From: Endozoicomonas numazuensis
GTDB lineage: Bacteria; Pseudomonadota; Gammaproteobacteria; Pseudomonadales; Endozoicomonadaceae
Reading direction: 5' to 3'
NCBI RefSeq assembly: GCF_000722635.1
Contig: NZ_JOKH01000003.1
Span: forward strand, 132,983 to 196,982
DNA: 64,000 nt
Both the position numbers and the translations under genes were made by a program. Position 1 is the first letter of the stretch; each line of letters begins with the position of its first letter. Positions 1-7,444 of the stretch are shown here, in pieces. The notes under the pieces were generated by a model. It was not told the DNA's origin. It worked only from the letters and a program-made list of their open reading frames with translations, and searched no databases.

Positions 1-575
1 CTGGGGAACACCTTCCCGAGTTTCTGTAAGACAGTGGTTATCCATGACACCGGCACGCAGGTAGCGACCGATTAATTGCATCACGCGCTGATCCTTAATC
101 TTGCGGCCAAGGAGCGACATCAGCAGATCGTGGTTTACCCGGTCAAAGAACTTAGAGAGGTCAATATCAACAGCGATACGATATCCATTGCAGATTATGG
201 ACTGCACCTGTCTGACAGCCTGTTGCCCATTGCGACCAGAGCGGAATCCAAAACTATTATTGGAAAATCCTGGATCGAGCAGAGGTGTCAGAAGCTGAGC
301 CATCGCCTGCTGGATAACGCGATCCTGTACCGTGGGGATACCCAGAGGGCGTTTTCCTCCGTCAAGTTTGTCGAACCCTACACGTCACACGTCGTACTGG
401 CGCAGGTCTGTAGATTCCGTTCTGCAAGGCCGTTGCCGTGTGTTTCCAGTAGCCTTGGTGCACCCATTCAGGGAAGGCGTCAATGGTCATGCCGTCTACA
501 CCGGCTGCGCCCTTGTTGGCGTGGACCTGCTACCATGCTCTCTGAAGGTTTTCAGGGTGCATAACGTGGTCGAAA
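1..575 (-). pseudogene. Group II intron reverse transcriptase/maturase, partial and frameshifted
   Basis: Minus-strand translation gives typical group II RT blocks in order: GAAGVDG-like start (about 565-540), GGKRPLGIPTVQDRVIQQA, FGFRSGRNGQQAV and DIDLSKFFDRVNHDLL. These are RT motifs 0 to 3. The YADD catalytic box and maturase domain would lie left of position 1. Near 375-400 the frame shifts between the VRRV block and the FDKLDGGKRP block, so the gene cannot make a full-length protein. It is probably a non-autonomous remnant. Confidence 0.85.
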
Positions 576-670
576 AAGTAGTTAGCGTTTAATCACAACA
601 GGGTTTTCAACGGTGATCTTCCTACAGGGGACTTTCACCCCATAAGTTCATGCCCATGCCGGGCGTACAC
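1..670 (-). mobile_element. Group IIC-attC intron copy A, 5' part, continues beyond window start
   Basis: On the minus strand the element starts at 670 with GTGTACGCCCGG, which fits the GUGYG-type 5' boundary of bacterial group II introns. About 95 bases of domain I sequence follow and are repeated almost identically at 2218-2120 and 6638-6540. A broken reverse-transcriptase gene lies further in. The 3' end is outside the window. The 5' exon is an attC-like stem (671-777), as expected for the class C-attC introns that target integron recombination sites. Confidence 0.85.
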
Positions 671-777
671 AAGTAGCGGCAGCGGACTTGCAAAACTGTC
701 ACTCGTTTTGCCAAAAAAAAACGGCAAAACAAGCGCCAGTTCCACAAGCCGCTGCGCTAGGCGTTATGTTGCTAATC
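671..777 (-). repeat. attC recombination site of the protease cassette, split by intron A
   Basis: The arms AGCGGCAGCGGACTTG (from 674) and CAAGCCGCTGCGCT (about 745-758) pair with single-base bulges, typical of attC folding. The distal end continues as GGCGTTATGTTGC. An inner inverted repeat (CGTTTTGCC / GGCAAAACA) forms the variable apex. Intron A begins directly at the end of one core arm, so the core site is interrupted. Confidence 0.75.
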
Positions 778-778
778 A

Positions 779-1741
779 CTATTGGCTATTAATGCACTTT
801 AATCTTAACCATTTCGAGCCATAATATATTGCAGCTGATGTAATCACTACACCAATTACACCAACTACACCGTATAAAAATTTGATGACAAGTTCATATT
901 TATCATGTTTACAGCTGATATCTTGCCAATCATCTTGTTGGCAAATACTTCCTGCAATTGATGAATAAATGTTTGTGCAGTTCAAGATCAAACTCATATG
1001 CTTAAAGATTGGTTCATAATAATCATTGGCTCCAGGGTACTCATACCCTGCAGTATGGAGTCCTAACAAATAAAAGGTATCACTTTTAGAATAGAATAAA
1101 GCCCCGCCAGAGTCTCCAGCCTCACTATAACCAGAATAACTCAGTTGGTATGATTGAGGAATAGAGTCTCCATCACTTGAACTTGACAGTTTCCACGAAA
1201 GCTTGACTTGTTTCAGTACTTCCGAACCATCATATGCAGCAGCATAAACTGGATCTACCATTGTCAAATCAATGCTTCTATAGTTTTCAAAATCCATTTC
1301 TGGTGGATTAAGATTTGATGTATTAAGACTATCTGTTAACTCAATTATTGCAAAATCATCTTCTGAACTCTTTAAATATTTTCTCGCACTCACAGTGAAA
1401 GGGCTAGCTGCATTTAAAAATCTAGCTTTAAGGCAGTCACTTTTATCACCCTGTGCCAGAGTATGAGCAGTAGTTAAAAGAAATTTATTTGAAACTAATA
1501 CAGCGGTATAGCTTGAGGAAGTACTTGACATTTTCGCTATCCAAGGTAGCACACCACGAGCAACTTTTTCATTAGGTTCTGTGTAACGCTCTTCTCTATA
1601 AGAGGCACATAAAAGACCAGAAAAAAAGCTCAGTGCGAAAACAGCGAAAACAGCGAAAACAGCGAAAACAGCGAAAACAGCGAAAACAGCGAAAACAGCG
1701 AAAACAGCGAAAACAGCGAAAACAGCGAAAAAATGATGCAT
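779..1741 (-). CDS. Cassette-encoded trypsin-like (S1) serine protease with C-terminal membrane anchor
   Basis: The 320-residue product reads as a chymotrypsin-fold protease. The His motif is TTAH (about residue 91), the Asp lies in DDFAIIEL, and the nucleophile Ser is in GDSGGALF. The N-terminus is an export signal whose hydrophobic core is ten Phe-Ala-Val repeats. A hydrophobic helix near residues 288-308 followed by basic residues looks like a C-terminal membrane anchor, so the catalytic domain probably faces outward. The gene lies between an attC site and intron B, hence an integron cassette. Substrate unknown; proteolysis of host or competitor proteins is only a guess. Confidence 0.85.
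   Translation of the reverse strand: MHHFFAVFAVFAVFAVFAVFAVFAVFAVFAVFAVFALSFFSGLLCASYREERYTEPNEKVARGVLPWIAKMSSTSSSYTAVLVSNKFLLTTAHTLAQGDKSDCLKARFLNAASPFTVSARKYLKSSEDDFAIIELTDSLNTSNLNPPEMDFENYRSIDLTMVDPVYAAAYDGSEVLKQVKLSWKLSSSSDGDSIPQSYQLSYSGYSEAGDSGGALFYSKSDTFYLLGLHTAGYEYPGANDYYEPIFKHMSLILNCTNIYSSIAGSICQQDDWQDISCKHDKYELVIKFLYGVVGVIGVVITSAAIYYGSKWLRLKCINSQ
1635..1730 (-). repeat. 9-bp tandem repeat inside the protease signal peptide
   Basis: The unit GCGAAAACA recurs ten times without a mismatch from 1635, then a partial copy. On the minus strand it encodes Phe-Ala-Val triplets forming the hydrophobic core of the signal peptide. Because the unit is a multiple of three, gain or loss of copies keeps the frame and only changes the length of the core. 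Confidence 0.9.
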
Positions 1742-1800
1742 GTTAAAAATTGTAAGTGGTCATGTAGGTATCAAGTGTAGTTAAGAACCATCGCAACATA

Positions 1801-2218
1801 ATCGGGTAGCCGGAGGTTTCTAACCTCCAGCCCCCACAACACCCTGCATGCGGTTCCGCACAGGGCGTTTCATTAAGAATGGTGAAGCTTGATCCATCCG
1901 TCCAGCAGTGAATAGAGTGTTAACTCCGCTTTGAAATGACCCTGTGATTTCAGCTAAGCCAGCGATAGAGCCTGATTAATACCCGGCGTTTTCGCGCTTC
2001 TCCACGGGCCTTTACTGCTTCGACCACAACCAACTGCCGTTCGGATTTCAACGCCAAGACGCATCAATTGTCTGATTTTAGTGCGAGGCAACTATGGTGA
2101 CACAGGGGGCCCTTGCCGTTCGCTAGTAGTTAGCGTTTAATCACAACAGGGTTTTCAACGGTGATCTTCCTACAGGGGACTTTCACCCCATAAGTTCATG
2201 CCCATGCCGGGCGTACAC
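1801..2218 (-). mobile_element. Group IIC-attC intron copy B, ORF-deleted, with IS3 end scar
   Basis: The 5' end is GTGTACG at 2218. The 3' end is the domain V hairpin and CTACCCGAT ending at 1801, followed by the attC remnant TATGTTGCG. The RT gene is reduced to a degenerate C-terminal piece (about 1890-2085) containing the SKGPWRSAKTPGINQALSLA block and a stop. An 18-bp IS3-family terminus (TGTGTCACCATAGTTGCC on minus, 2104-2087) abuts it, suggesting an IS inserted and then deleted together with most of the ORF. Confidence 0.85.
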
Positions 2219-2266
2219 AAGAAATTCCAGGTGACGCCTACGGCGCACCTGAACCAAGCGTTAGGC
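2219..2266 (-). repeat. attC site of the zinc-finger protein cassette
   Basis: A short attC-like stem: CAGGTGACGCC and GGCGCACCTG (2229-2254) pair with one extrahelical base, followed by the core GCGTTAGGCGC (2257-2267). The opposite core arm is cut by intron B, whose 5' end is at 2218. It lies directly downstream of the minus-strand gene ending at 2268. Confidence 0.75.
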
Positions 2267-2267
2267 G

Positions 2268-2909
2268 CTAAAAATCTGAGTATCCTTTCCCATAATGATC
2301 TAGATTTATGTGCTTACTAAATGACAGAAAACTGATAATAATAAACCCACATAGAGGGCATGTTGTTTGCTTACTGTACTTCTGTTTAAGGGTTTCATAT
2401 GGAGAATGATGACTAGCTTTATAATGATTTATTCTTTGTTGCGGAGTTTTAAACCCACTTGGACAGTTAAACATACAAGGGAATGGCTTTGTAGCATAAG
2501 GAGGTGGTATTACATAACCGTTTGTAAGGCAATTAACTGAATCATTAGGGCTATAAGTTTCTGTCATTATTTCATAGTCATAATTATTTGCATAACTTAT
2601 AAAGTTTGCTTCTAGCAAAGAGCCTTCGCCATGCATGGAAAAAAGGTCTTGACTCTCACCTTGATGATTAACACTCAAGAAAGAGGCTAATAAAACTGCC
2701 AAGCTAGGACATGCTGGGTCATGAGTAACAACTAATTGTAATACTGTAGAATTCGTGAATCTCAGTTGATTGTTTTCATATATTATTGAAGTAATTTTTC
2801 CACCATTTTCTATATCTATAAGCAACACTCCATATGGAGTATTTAAATAGAACATACTTGAATGACAGACGCTCGTGAAAGCAAATAAAAAACAGATTAT
2901 CTTTTTCAT
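2268..2909 (-). CDS. Secreted protein with two C2H2 zinc-finger patterns (integron cassette)
   Basis: The 213-residue product starts with a classic export signal (Lys-Lys then about 14 hydrophobic residues, possible cleavage after Ser17-Ser18). Two textbook C2H2 patterns lie in the C-terminal third: Cys145-x3-Cys149-x12-His162-x4-His167 and Cys184-x2-Cys187-x12-His200-x4-His205. Classical C2H2 fingers are mostly eukaryotic and bind DNA or protein; in an exported bacterial protein they suggest action outside the cell or in a host. The middle region is unrecognised. Sequence is AT-rich compared with the core genes. Function is inference only. Confidence 0.75.
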   Translation of the reverse strand: MKKIICFLFAFTSVCHSSMFYLNTPYGVLLIDIENGGKITSIIYENNQLRFTNSTVLQLVVTHDPACPSLAVLLASFLSVNHQGESQDLFSMHGEGSLLEANFISYANNYDYEIMTETYSPNDSVNCLTNGYVIPPPYATKPFPCMFNCPSGFKTPQQRINHYKASHHSPYETLKQKYSKQTTCPLCGFIIISFLSFSKHINLDHYGKGYSDF

Positions 2910-2963
2910 AGCAGTTACATATGAAGATGCTGAATCTAAGTTTAGTCAAGCTTCGCGCGTCTA

Positions 2964-3232
2964 ATCGGGTAGCCGGAGGTTTCTAACCTCCAGCCCCCAC
3001 AACACCCTGCATGCGGGTCCGCACAGGGCGTTTCATTAAGAATGGTGAAGCTTGATCCATCCCTCCCGCAGTGAATAGAGCCCCTGTGATTTCAGATAAG
3101 CCAGCGATAGCGCCTGATTGATACCCGGCGTTTTCGCGCTTCTCCACGGGCCTTTACTGCTTCGACCACAACCAACTACCATTCGGATTTCAACGCCAAG
3201 ACACATCAATTGTCTGATTTTAGTACAAGACT
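2964..3232 (-). mobile_element. Group IIC-attC intron copy C, 3' part, broken by IS3 element
   Basis: The intron 3' end is at 2964 (CTACCCGAT on minus), next to the attC remnant TAGACGCGCG. The domain V/VI stem with CCTGCATGCGGG follows, then the C-terminal coding part of the maturase (GRSSKGPWRSAKTP and YLKSQGL blocks, 3036-3230). At about 3232 the sequence switches to IS3-family orfB, so the rest of the intron was lost or moved. Confidence 0.8.
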
Positions 3233-3428
3233 CGGTAAGTTTGTTAGCCGGAGCAGGTCGGTTCGCTGTTTTTCTGCCATCCACTTTCACATTATCCTCC
3301 TGTTTCCATCGCTGAAAGGTGCGTACAGACAGTCCCAGAACCTGACAGGCAGCAAGCTGTCTGGCTCCTTGTTCCATTGTTTGTTCAATCAGGTTTACAG
3401 CATTTTTGCGATCTTGGAGGCTGATCAA
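3036..3428 (-). pseudogene. Chimeric ORF: IS3 orfB 5' end fused to intron maturase 3' end
   Basis: The first about 66 residues (from the TTG at 3428) match the orfB start of the IS at 7999, with a helix-turn-helix block LSVRTFQRWKQ. After KLTES the sequence becomes the C-terminus of a group II maturase (GPWRSAKTPGINQALSLAY). It is an accidental fusion at an IS boundary rather than a functional gene. The DDE catalytic core of the transposase is missing. Confidence 0.8.
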
Positions 3429-3990
3429 TCGTCCTCGCGCTCCCCCCAGATCGCGCGGGCCTTTTTTGCCAGTACCAGCAAGGCAGCGGTTTCAGCCAGA
3501 GCCTTGTCCTTGCGATTGAGTTCACGTTCAAGGTTCTTGATGATTTTCTTGTCTTGTTTGCGTTCTTCAGCAAGCAGTTTACGCTGTTCGGCAGCTTCAG
3601 CATTGGCTGTCAAACAGGCGGTTTTCCATTGTGCTATTTGCTCAGGAAACAAGCCCTTTTTCCGACAATATTCGGACAGTTCTGTTTCATTCAGAGCTGC
3701 AGTTTCAAGCACGACAGCAAACTTATCTTCTGAACGCCATTGTTCAGGATTCAGACCATCACCAGGCACAGGTACTCCTTGCGCTCTTGTCTTTTTCCGC
3801 CAAGTGTACAAGGTTGCCTCAGTGATACCAGTCTCTCGTGATAACTGGGCAACAGGTACATTATTGGGGGGCATCATTTTTTGAACGACGGATGCCTTAA
3901 ACTCTTCTGAATAACGGGCCATTGATTACTCACTGACCGCCCCCTGTCTTTAGTAGAGAAACCTGAAGAGGCGACAACTATGGTGACACA
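3233..3990 (-). mobile_element. IS3-family element, truncated (left end, orfA, start of orfB)
   Basis: The left terminus on minus reads TGTGTCACCATAGTTGTCGCC from 3990, close to the terminus at 7445 and to the scar in intron B. It contains a full orfA and only the first part of orfB. The right end and catalytic domain are lost at the junction with intron C (about 3232). Confidence 0.8.
3425..3922 (-). CDS. IS3-family OrfA transposase subunit
   Basis: A 165-residue protein with an N-terminal helix-turn-helix (about residues 20-45, ETGITEATLYTWRK) and a C-terminal coiled coil (KNLERELNRKDKALAETAALL), the standard OrfA layout. It closely resembles the OrfA at 7517-8002. A run of six A followed by G near its end (GGCAAAAAAGG on minus) is a plausible -1 frameshift site for making OrfAB. 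With orfB truncated the element cannot transpose itself. Confidence 0.88.
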   Translation of the reverse strand: MARYSEEFKASVVQKMMPPNNVPVAQLSRETGITEATLYTWRKKTRAQGVPVPGDGLNPEQWRSEDKFAVVLETAALNETELSEYCRKKGLFPEQIAQWKTACLTANAEAAEQRKLLAEERKQDKKIIKNLERELNRKDKALAETAALLVLAKKARAIWGEREDD

Positions 3991-3995
3991 GGGGG

Positions 3996-4915
3996 AAAAG
4001 GCGGCTACCTACTTCGCGAAGAACCAAAAGTAGAGCGGTTTCGCTTTATGCTCAACACAGTGACCCGTTTTCTCTGGTAAGAATGGCTGCTGTGCTGAGC
4101 GTTTCCCGAAGTGGGTTTCATCATTGGGCAAAGAACCGCCATACACTCAGTCAGCGGGCAGAGAGTCAGTCTGCACGTGACTTGTTGATTCGTGAAGCCT
4201 TTTATCGGAGCAAAGGCCGCTCCGGTGCGCGCCGAATACATAAAGACCTCGAAGACGACGGCTATCCCTGTTGCCTTAAGACCATACAGGCCAGTATGAA
4301 GCGTCAGGCGCTTATCCCGAAAGCAGCAAGGAAGTTTAAAGTGACAACTGACAGCAAACACTCAATGCCTGTTGCCCCAAATTTACTGGAACGTGACTTT
4401 ACAGCCACTGAACCTAATCAACAATGGGCTGGAGCATCACTTATCTACAAGCGACAGAAGGCTGGTTATATCTGGCGGTTGTCATTGATCTTTTCTCTCG
4501 TAAAGTCATTGGCTGGTCGATGGACACAACCATGAGGGCAAGTTTAGTCTGCGATGCCCTGAATATGGCCCTATGGAGACGCAAATGTCCTAAAAGCACT
4601 ATCTTCCATAGTGATAGAGGGAGTCAGTACTGCTCTGAGGCTTTTCGAAGTATCCTTCAGGAGAAGGAGTTGCTGCAAAGCATGAGCCGCAAGGGCGATT
4701 GCTGGGATAATGCCTGTGTAGAAAGCTTCTTTCATTCTCTGAAAGTAGAAGCCGTACTGTATGAGCCTATGATCAATCGGGAGCAGATGCGCCAAGAAGT
4801 GTTTGAATACATCGAAGTTGATTATAATCGAACTCGTCGATACAGTTATTTGGGTTATTTAAGCCCTGAGAACTATGAGTTGGCAGAAGTTTAACCTGGT
4901 GTCCAGTTTTACTAC
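3996..4915 (+). mobile_element. Second IS3-family element, degenerate, plus strand
   Basis: The interval carries an orfB-type transposase (from about 4000 as a broken frame, recognisable from 4083) and a probable right end near the TGGTGTCCAGTTTTACTACC sequence (4899-4918). It lies directly against the IS3 copy ending at 3990 and intron fragment D starting near 4916, so it was probably inserted in the same intron. Confidence 0.7.
4005..4894 (+). pseudogene. IS3-family OrfB (rve integrase) with frameshifts
   Basis: Two overlapping frames (4083-4535 and 4424-4894) make one IS3 OrfB. The first gives the HTH_21 part (SGARRIHKDLEDDGY, NQQWAG) and the second the rve core ([45 protein letters not shown]). 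The break at about 4432 fits a one-base deletion in a GGA-GAC-ATC context. A second frame break near 4027 separates the YFAK start. Catalytic Asp and Glu residues remain, but no continuous protein can be made. Confidence 0.85.
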
Positions 4916-5423
4916 CTCAGATCAGTGCGGTAGGACGCCCTTGGGAGCGCAACTTCCTTGGGTTTACGTTCAGTCGGCGGGGACTTAAAATGAAAGTCAG
5001 TGATAAAGCACTGATGAAGCTGAAAGCAACGGTTAAACAGCTGAGCCGTCGAACGAGAGGTCATTCAGTCACCCAGATCATCACAGAGTTAAGAAAATCC
5101 CTGCTTGGCTGGAAAGCGTATTTCGACATTGCCGAAATACCGAGTCCTCTGCGGGATCTGGATAAATGGATTCGACGACGATTGAGGTGTTATATCTTGA
5201 AGCAGTGGGGAAGCAAAGGTTACCGAATGCTCAGACGACTGGGAGTTGATCGATTTCTAGCTTGGAATACAGCGAAGTCGGCGCATGGGGTCTGGCGTTT
5301 AAGTGGTAGTCCGGCACTCACCAGAGCACTGCCGAATAGATATTTCAGGAACTTGGGTTTGCCAGAAATGGCGACAAGATAAACAACAGTAATTTGAACC
5401 GCGAGGCTCCGCCCTATCCCGAT
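4916..5423 (+). mobile_element. Group IIC intron copy D, 3' part, plus strand
   Basis: This intron is on the plus strand, unlike its neighbours. It holds the C-terminal RT/maturase region and a shortened 3' end CTATCCCGAT (to 5423), followed by TAGGCGC, the distal core of an attC site. The domain V hairpin seems mostly deleted between TTGAACCGC (5395-5403) and GAGGCTCC, so splicing is unlikely. The 3' end sequence differs from copies A, B, C, E and F, so it is a different intron type. Confidence 0.75.
4919..5382 (+). pseudogene. Group II intron maturase C-terminal domain (GIIM), 5'-truncated
   Basis: The frame opens before the ATG at 4990 with residues like GRPWERNFLGFTFSRRGLK, the end of the RT domain, so the ATG is internal. 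The 130 residues after it form the group II maturase-specific domain (LKATVKQLSRRTRG, LRKSLLGWKAYF, LDKWIRRRLRCYILKQWG). The RT catalytic part is gone, replaced by the IS3 element upstream. Confidence 0.85.
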
Positions 5424-5457
5424 TAGGCGCAAATCAATAACTGAGATTAATATATTT

Positions 5458-6144
5458 ATGGATAGAATTAATAGAAAAAGACCACCATCTCATGAATTAG
5501 ATTCTGAATTACAGCCAGCACCTTCGAAAAATAGTACAACCTATTCAAAAAAAATACCCCAGAATGAACAAGTAGAAACTGGTAGACCTCAACTATTGAG
5601 TAGAAGTATTTCTGAATTAAAGCCTAGGCTATTTGAAAAAGAATGTATTCTTATTCCCAAAAAAAGCATTGAACTGTCAGAACTTAAACCGAAATCAACA
5701 AAAGGTCATTTAGAAAAAGAAAAACCTTCCTTTAATCATGAAGTTATCAATAAAAAGTTAAATGAAAATGGTGTGTTAGAACTATCTTCAAAATTAGAAA
5801 AAATTACTGATAACCTTCCACCAAGTCAACAAGGTTTTACAAAAGAATTAGTTGAGTGGTTAATGTCTGAAATTGAATTTTATGAAGAAGGTTATACAGA
5901 AATAGATGTATCAATAGAGGATGATCTGTATTGTTTAGCATTTATTCTTCCTAGTTCAAAAAAAGGGAACCAAAAATTATTATTGCTGTTAGCAAAGCAG
6001 CAAGAATACCGTGGGGCAGGTACATATTGTTTAGCTGTAGCAATTAACGAATGTCATATGAAAAAAGAAAATTTGATTTTAGAAGCAAAGTCAGAAAATA
6101 TGGCGGTTTTAGCTGAAAAATTTGGTTTTGTGGAAAACACCTAA
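5458..6144 (+). CDS. Cassette-encoded Lys/Glu-rich protein with GNAT-like C-terminus
   Basis: A 228-residue AT-rich ORF after an attC core (TTAGGCGC) and intron D. Residues 1-120 are polar and rich in Lys, Ser, Pro and Glu, likely disordered. Residues 145-225 could be an acetyltransferase-like fold (LLLLLAKQQEYRGAGTYCL, then AKSENMAVLAEKFGFVEN, which resembles the N-x-x-A-x-x-x-Y/F-x-K-x-GF end of GNAT enzymes). No signal peptide. The stop codon TAA coincides with the attC core and the last base of minus-strand intron E. Opposite orientation to the other cassettes. An effector-like role is a guess. Confidence 0.6.
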   Translation: MDRINRKRPPSHELDSELQPAPSKNSTTYSKKIPQNEQVETGRPQLLSRSISELKPRLFEKECILIPKKSIELSELKPKSTKGHLEKEKPSFNHEVINKKLNENGVLELSSKLEKITDNLPPSQQGFTKELVEWLMSEIEFYEEGYTEIDVSIEDDLYCLAFILPSSKKGNQKLLLLLAKQQEYRGAGTYCLAVAINECHMKKENLILEAKSENMAVLAEKFGFVENT

Positions 6145-6638
6145 TCGGGTAGCCGGAGGTTTCTAACCTCCAACCCCCACAACACCCTGCATGCGGGTCC
6201 GCACAGGGCATTTCTTAAGGATGGTGAAGCTTGATCCATCCGTCCCGCAGTGAATAGAGCCCCTGTGATTTCAAATAAGCCAGCGTTCGCCGAGCCTGTT
6301 GAGACCAGTGGCTGAGAACTGGAAAGTAACCGATCGCGTGTTAAGCAGATCTCCCCGGATAAGGACATGAACTGTCACTGCGCAACTGCATCCTTTACGG
6401 TGGCCGTCAGATCACGTGGCTTCGTTGTCTTGTGCCAACTCGCCTCCAGCCTACGCCTCATAGGATGTTCTTGTTCATCAGCTCGCAGCTTTGCTAGCGG
6501 CTTCCTCCAGACCAGACCTCACGGGCTGGCCCTTGCCGTTCGCTAGTAGTTAGCGTTTAATCACAACAGGGTTTTCAACGGTGATCTTCCTACAGGGGAC
6601 TTTCACCCCATAAGTTCATGCCCATGCCGGGCGTACAC
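6144..6638 (-). mobile_element. Group IIC-attC intron copy E, ORF-less
   Basis: Runs from GTGTACG at 6638 to CTACCCGAT at 6144. Between them lie domain I to IV sequences well preserved (GCCAGCCCGTGAGGTCTGG, GGCGTAGGCTGGAGGCG, GGGGAGATCTGC) and the domain V/VI stem, but no RT gene. It is about 495 bp and the best preserved ribozyme core of the set. Its 3' exon TAGGTGTTTT is the core site beside the gene ending at 6144. Confidence 0.85.
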
Positions 6639-6702
6639 AAGTGCAGTCAAAAGGGACGCCTCACTGCGTTCGCCGCCCCTGCTGCAGGCGTTATGTTGCT
6701 CA
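6639..6702 (-). repeat. attC site of the third minus-strand cassette
   Basis: An imperfect inverted repeat between intron E and the end of the gene at 6711: TGCAG and AGGGACGCC arms pair with GGCG/CCCCTGCTGCA, and the distal core is GGCGTTATGTTGC (6688-6700), identical to the core of the protease cassette attC. Confidence 0.65.
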
Positions 6703-6710
6703 ACTCACAA

Positions 6711-7331
6711 TTACAAAGAGCTATACCCACTATATTTTGAGCTTCTAATCTGACAAGCCACAACATTGATTATCGTCAGGATAGAGACCGTAATGACTAC
6801 AAATAGACCTGTACCTACTACGGCGGCTTGTAAATCACCACATCCCTCATCTGAGTAGCTGTCTGGGCTAGGCTCGCCATGAATCCAAGCTCCATTGGAC
6901 TCAAAATAATTACTTGGAAGCAAGCAACTATGTTGAGACCCAGACCGTTCCTGAATATAACAGAGAGAATCATTATTCATTTGCCAATAACTTTGATTCA
7001 AAGTGGAGTTAGAGGTAATAAAATGAGAAGCAGTAGTACTTAAAGATGTAGAGTCGGGAAAGATTTCACTGAATTTTGTGGTTTTGCTCAAGGTATTGTT
7101 CTCATTTAGAACAATACATATCCTTTTATCCTGAGAAAGTACTCCATATATCTCAAGCTCATGACTCAAACAACCAATATAATTTCGTTCTATATATCCA
7201 CTGTTTTCATATGGTTCAATGTCAACGGGAATAGAGTCAAATAAACGAGCTAAATCTTGACTTGGGCTATCGTTTTTATCAGCCCATGAAGCAGTGCATA
7301 ATACGATCAACAATATACATAAAATCTTCAT
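6711..7331 (-). CDS. Cassette-encoded exported protein with C-terminal membrane anchor
   Basis: Starting at the ATG at 7331 gives a typical signal peptide (Met-Lys-Ile then Leu/Ile-rich, cleavage near Ala17-Asp19); an upstream ATG at 7367 in the same frame would add 12 polar residues in front of it. The ectodomain has about eight cysteines and many Ser/Asn/Thr. A hydrophobic helix (AAVVGTGLFVVITVSILTII) followed by a short Arg/Lys tail ends the protein. Such a type I topology is the same as the protease cassette at 779. No family recognised. Confidence 0.75.
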   Translation of the reverse strand: MKILCILLIVLCTASWADKNDSPSQDLARLFDSIPVDIEPYENSGYIERNYIGCLSHELEIYGVLSQDKRICIVLNENNTLSKTTKFSEIFPDSTSLSTTASHFITSNSTLNQSYWQMNNDSLCYIQERSGSQHSCLLPSNYFESNGAWIHGEPSPDSYSDEGCGDLQAAVVGTGLFVVITVSILTIINVVACQIRSSKYSGYSSL

Positions 7332-7399
7332 AGAGTCACAACCGGTGAACAGCATCTTCTGACTCATACTGTAGCTCAGAGCAGAACAACCGCAACATA

Positions 7400-7444
7400 A
7401 TCGGGTAGCCGGAGGTTTCTAACCTCCACCCCCCACAACCCGCC
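7400..7444 (-). mobile_element. Group IIC-attC intron copy F, 3' end only
   Basis: The last about 45 bases of the intron (domain V/VI hairpin and CTACCCGAT ending at 7400) next to the attC remnant TATGTTGCG. The rest was removed by the IS3 element that begins at 7445. Confidence 0.8.

Noticed and set aside
76..564. Plus-strand ORF of 162 codons
   Set aside because: It is antisense to the group II reverse transcriptase remnant, whose RT motifs read clearly on the minus strand.
1635..1730. CRISPR-like array
   Set aside because: Nine-base units without spacers inside a coding sequence; a simple tandem repeat.
3210..3884. Plus-strand ORF of 224 codons
   Set aside because: Antisense to the IS3 orfA/orfB genes.
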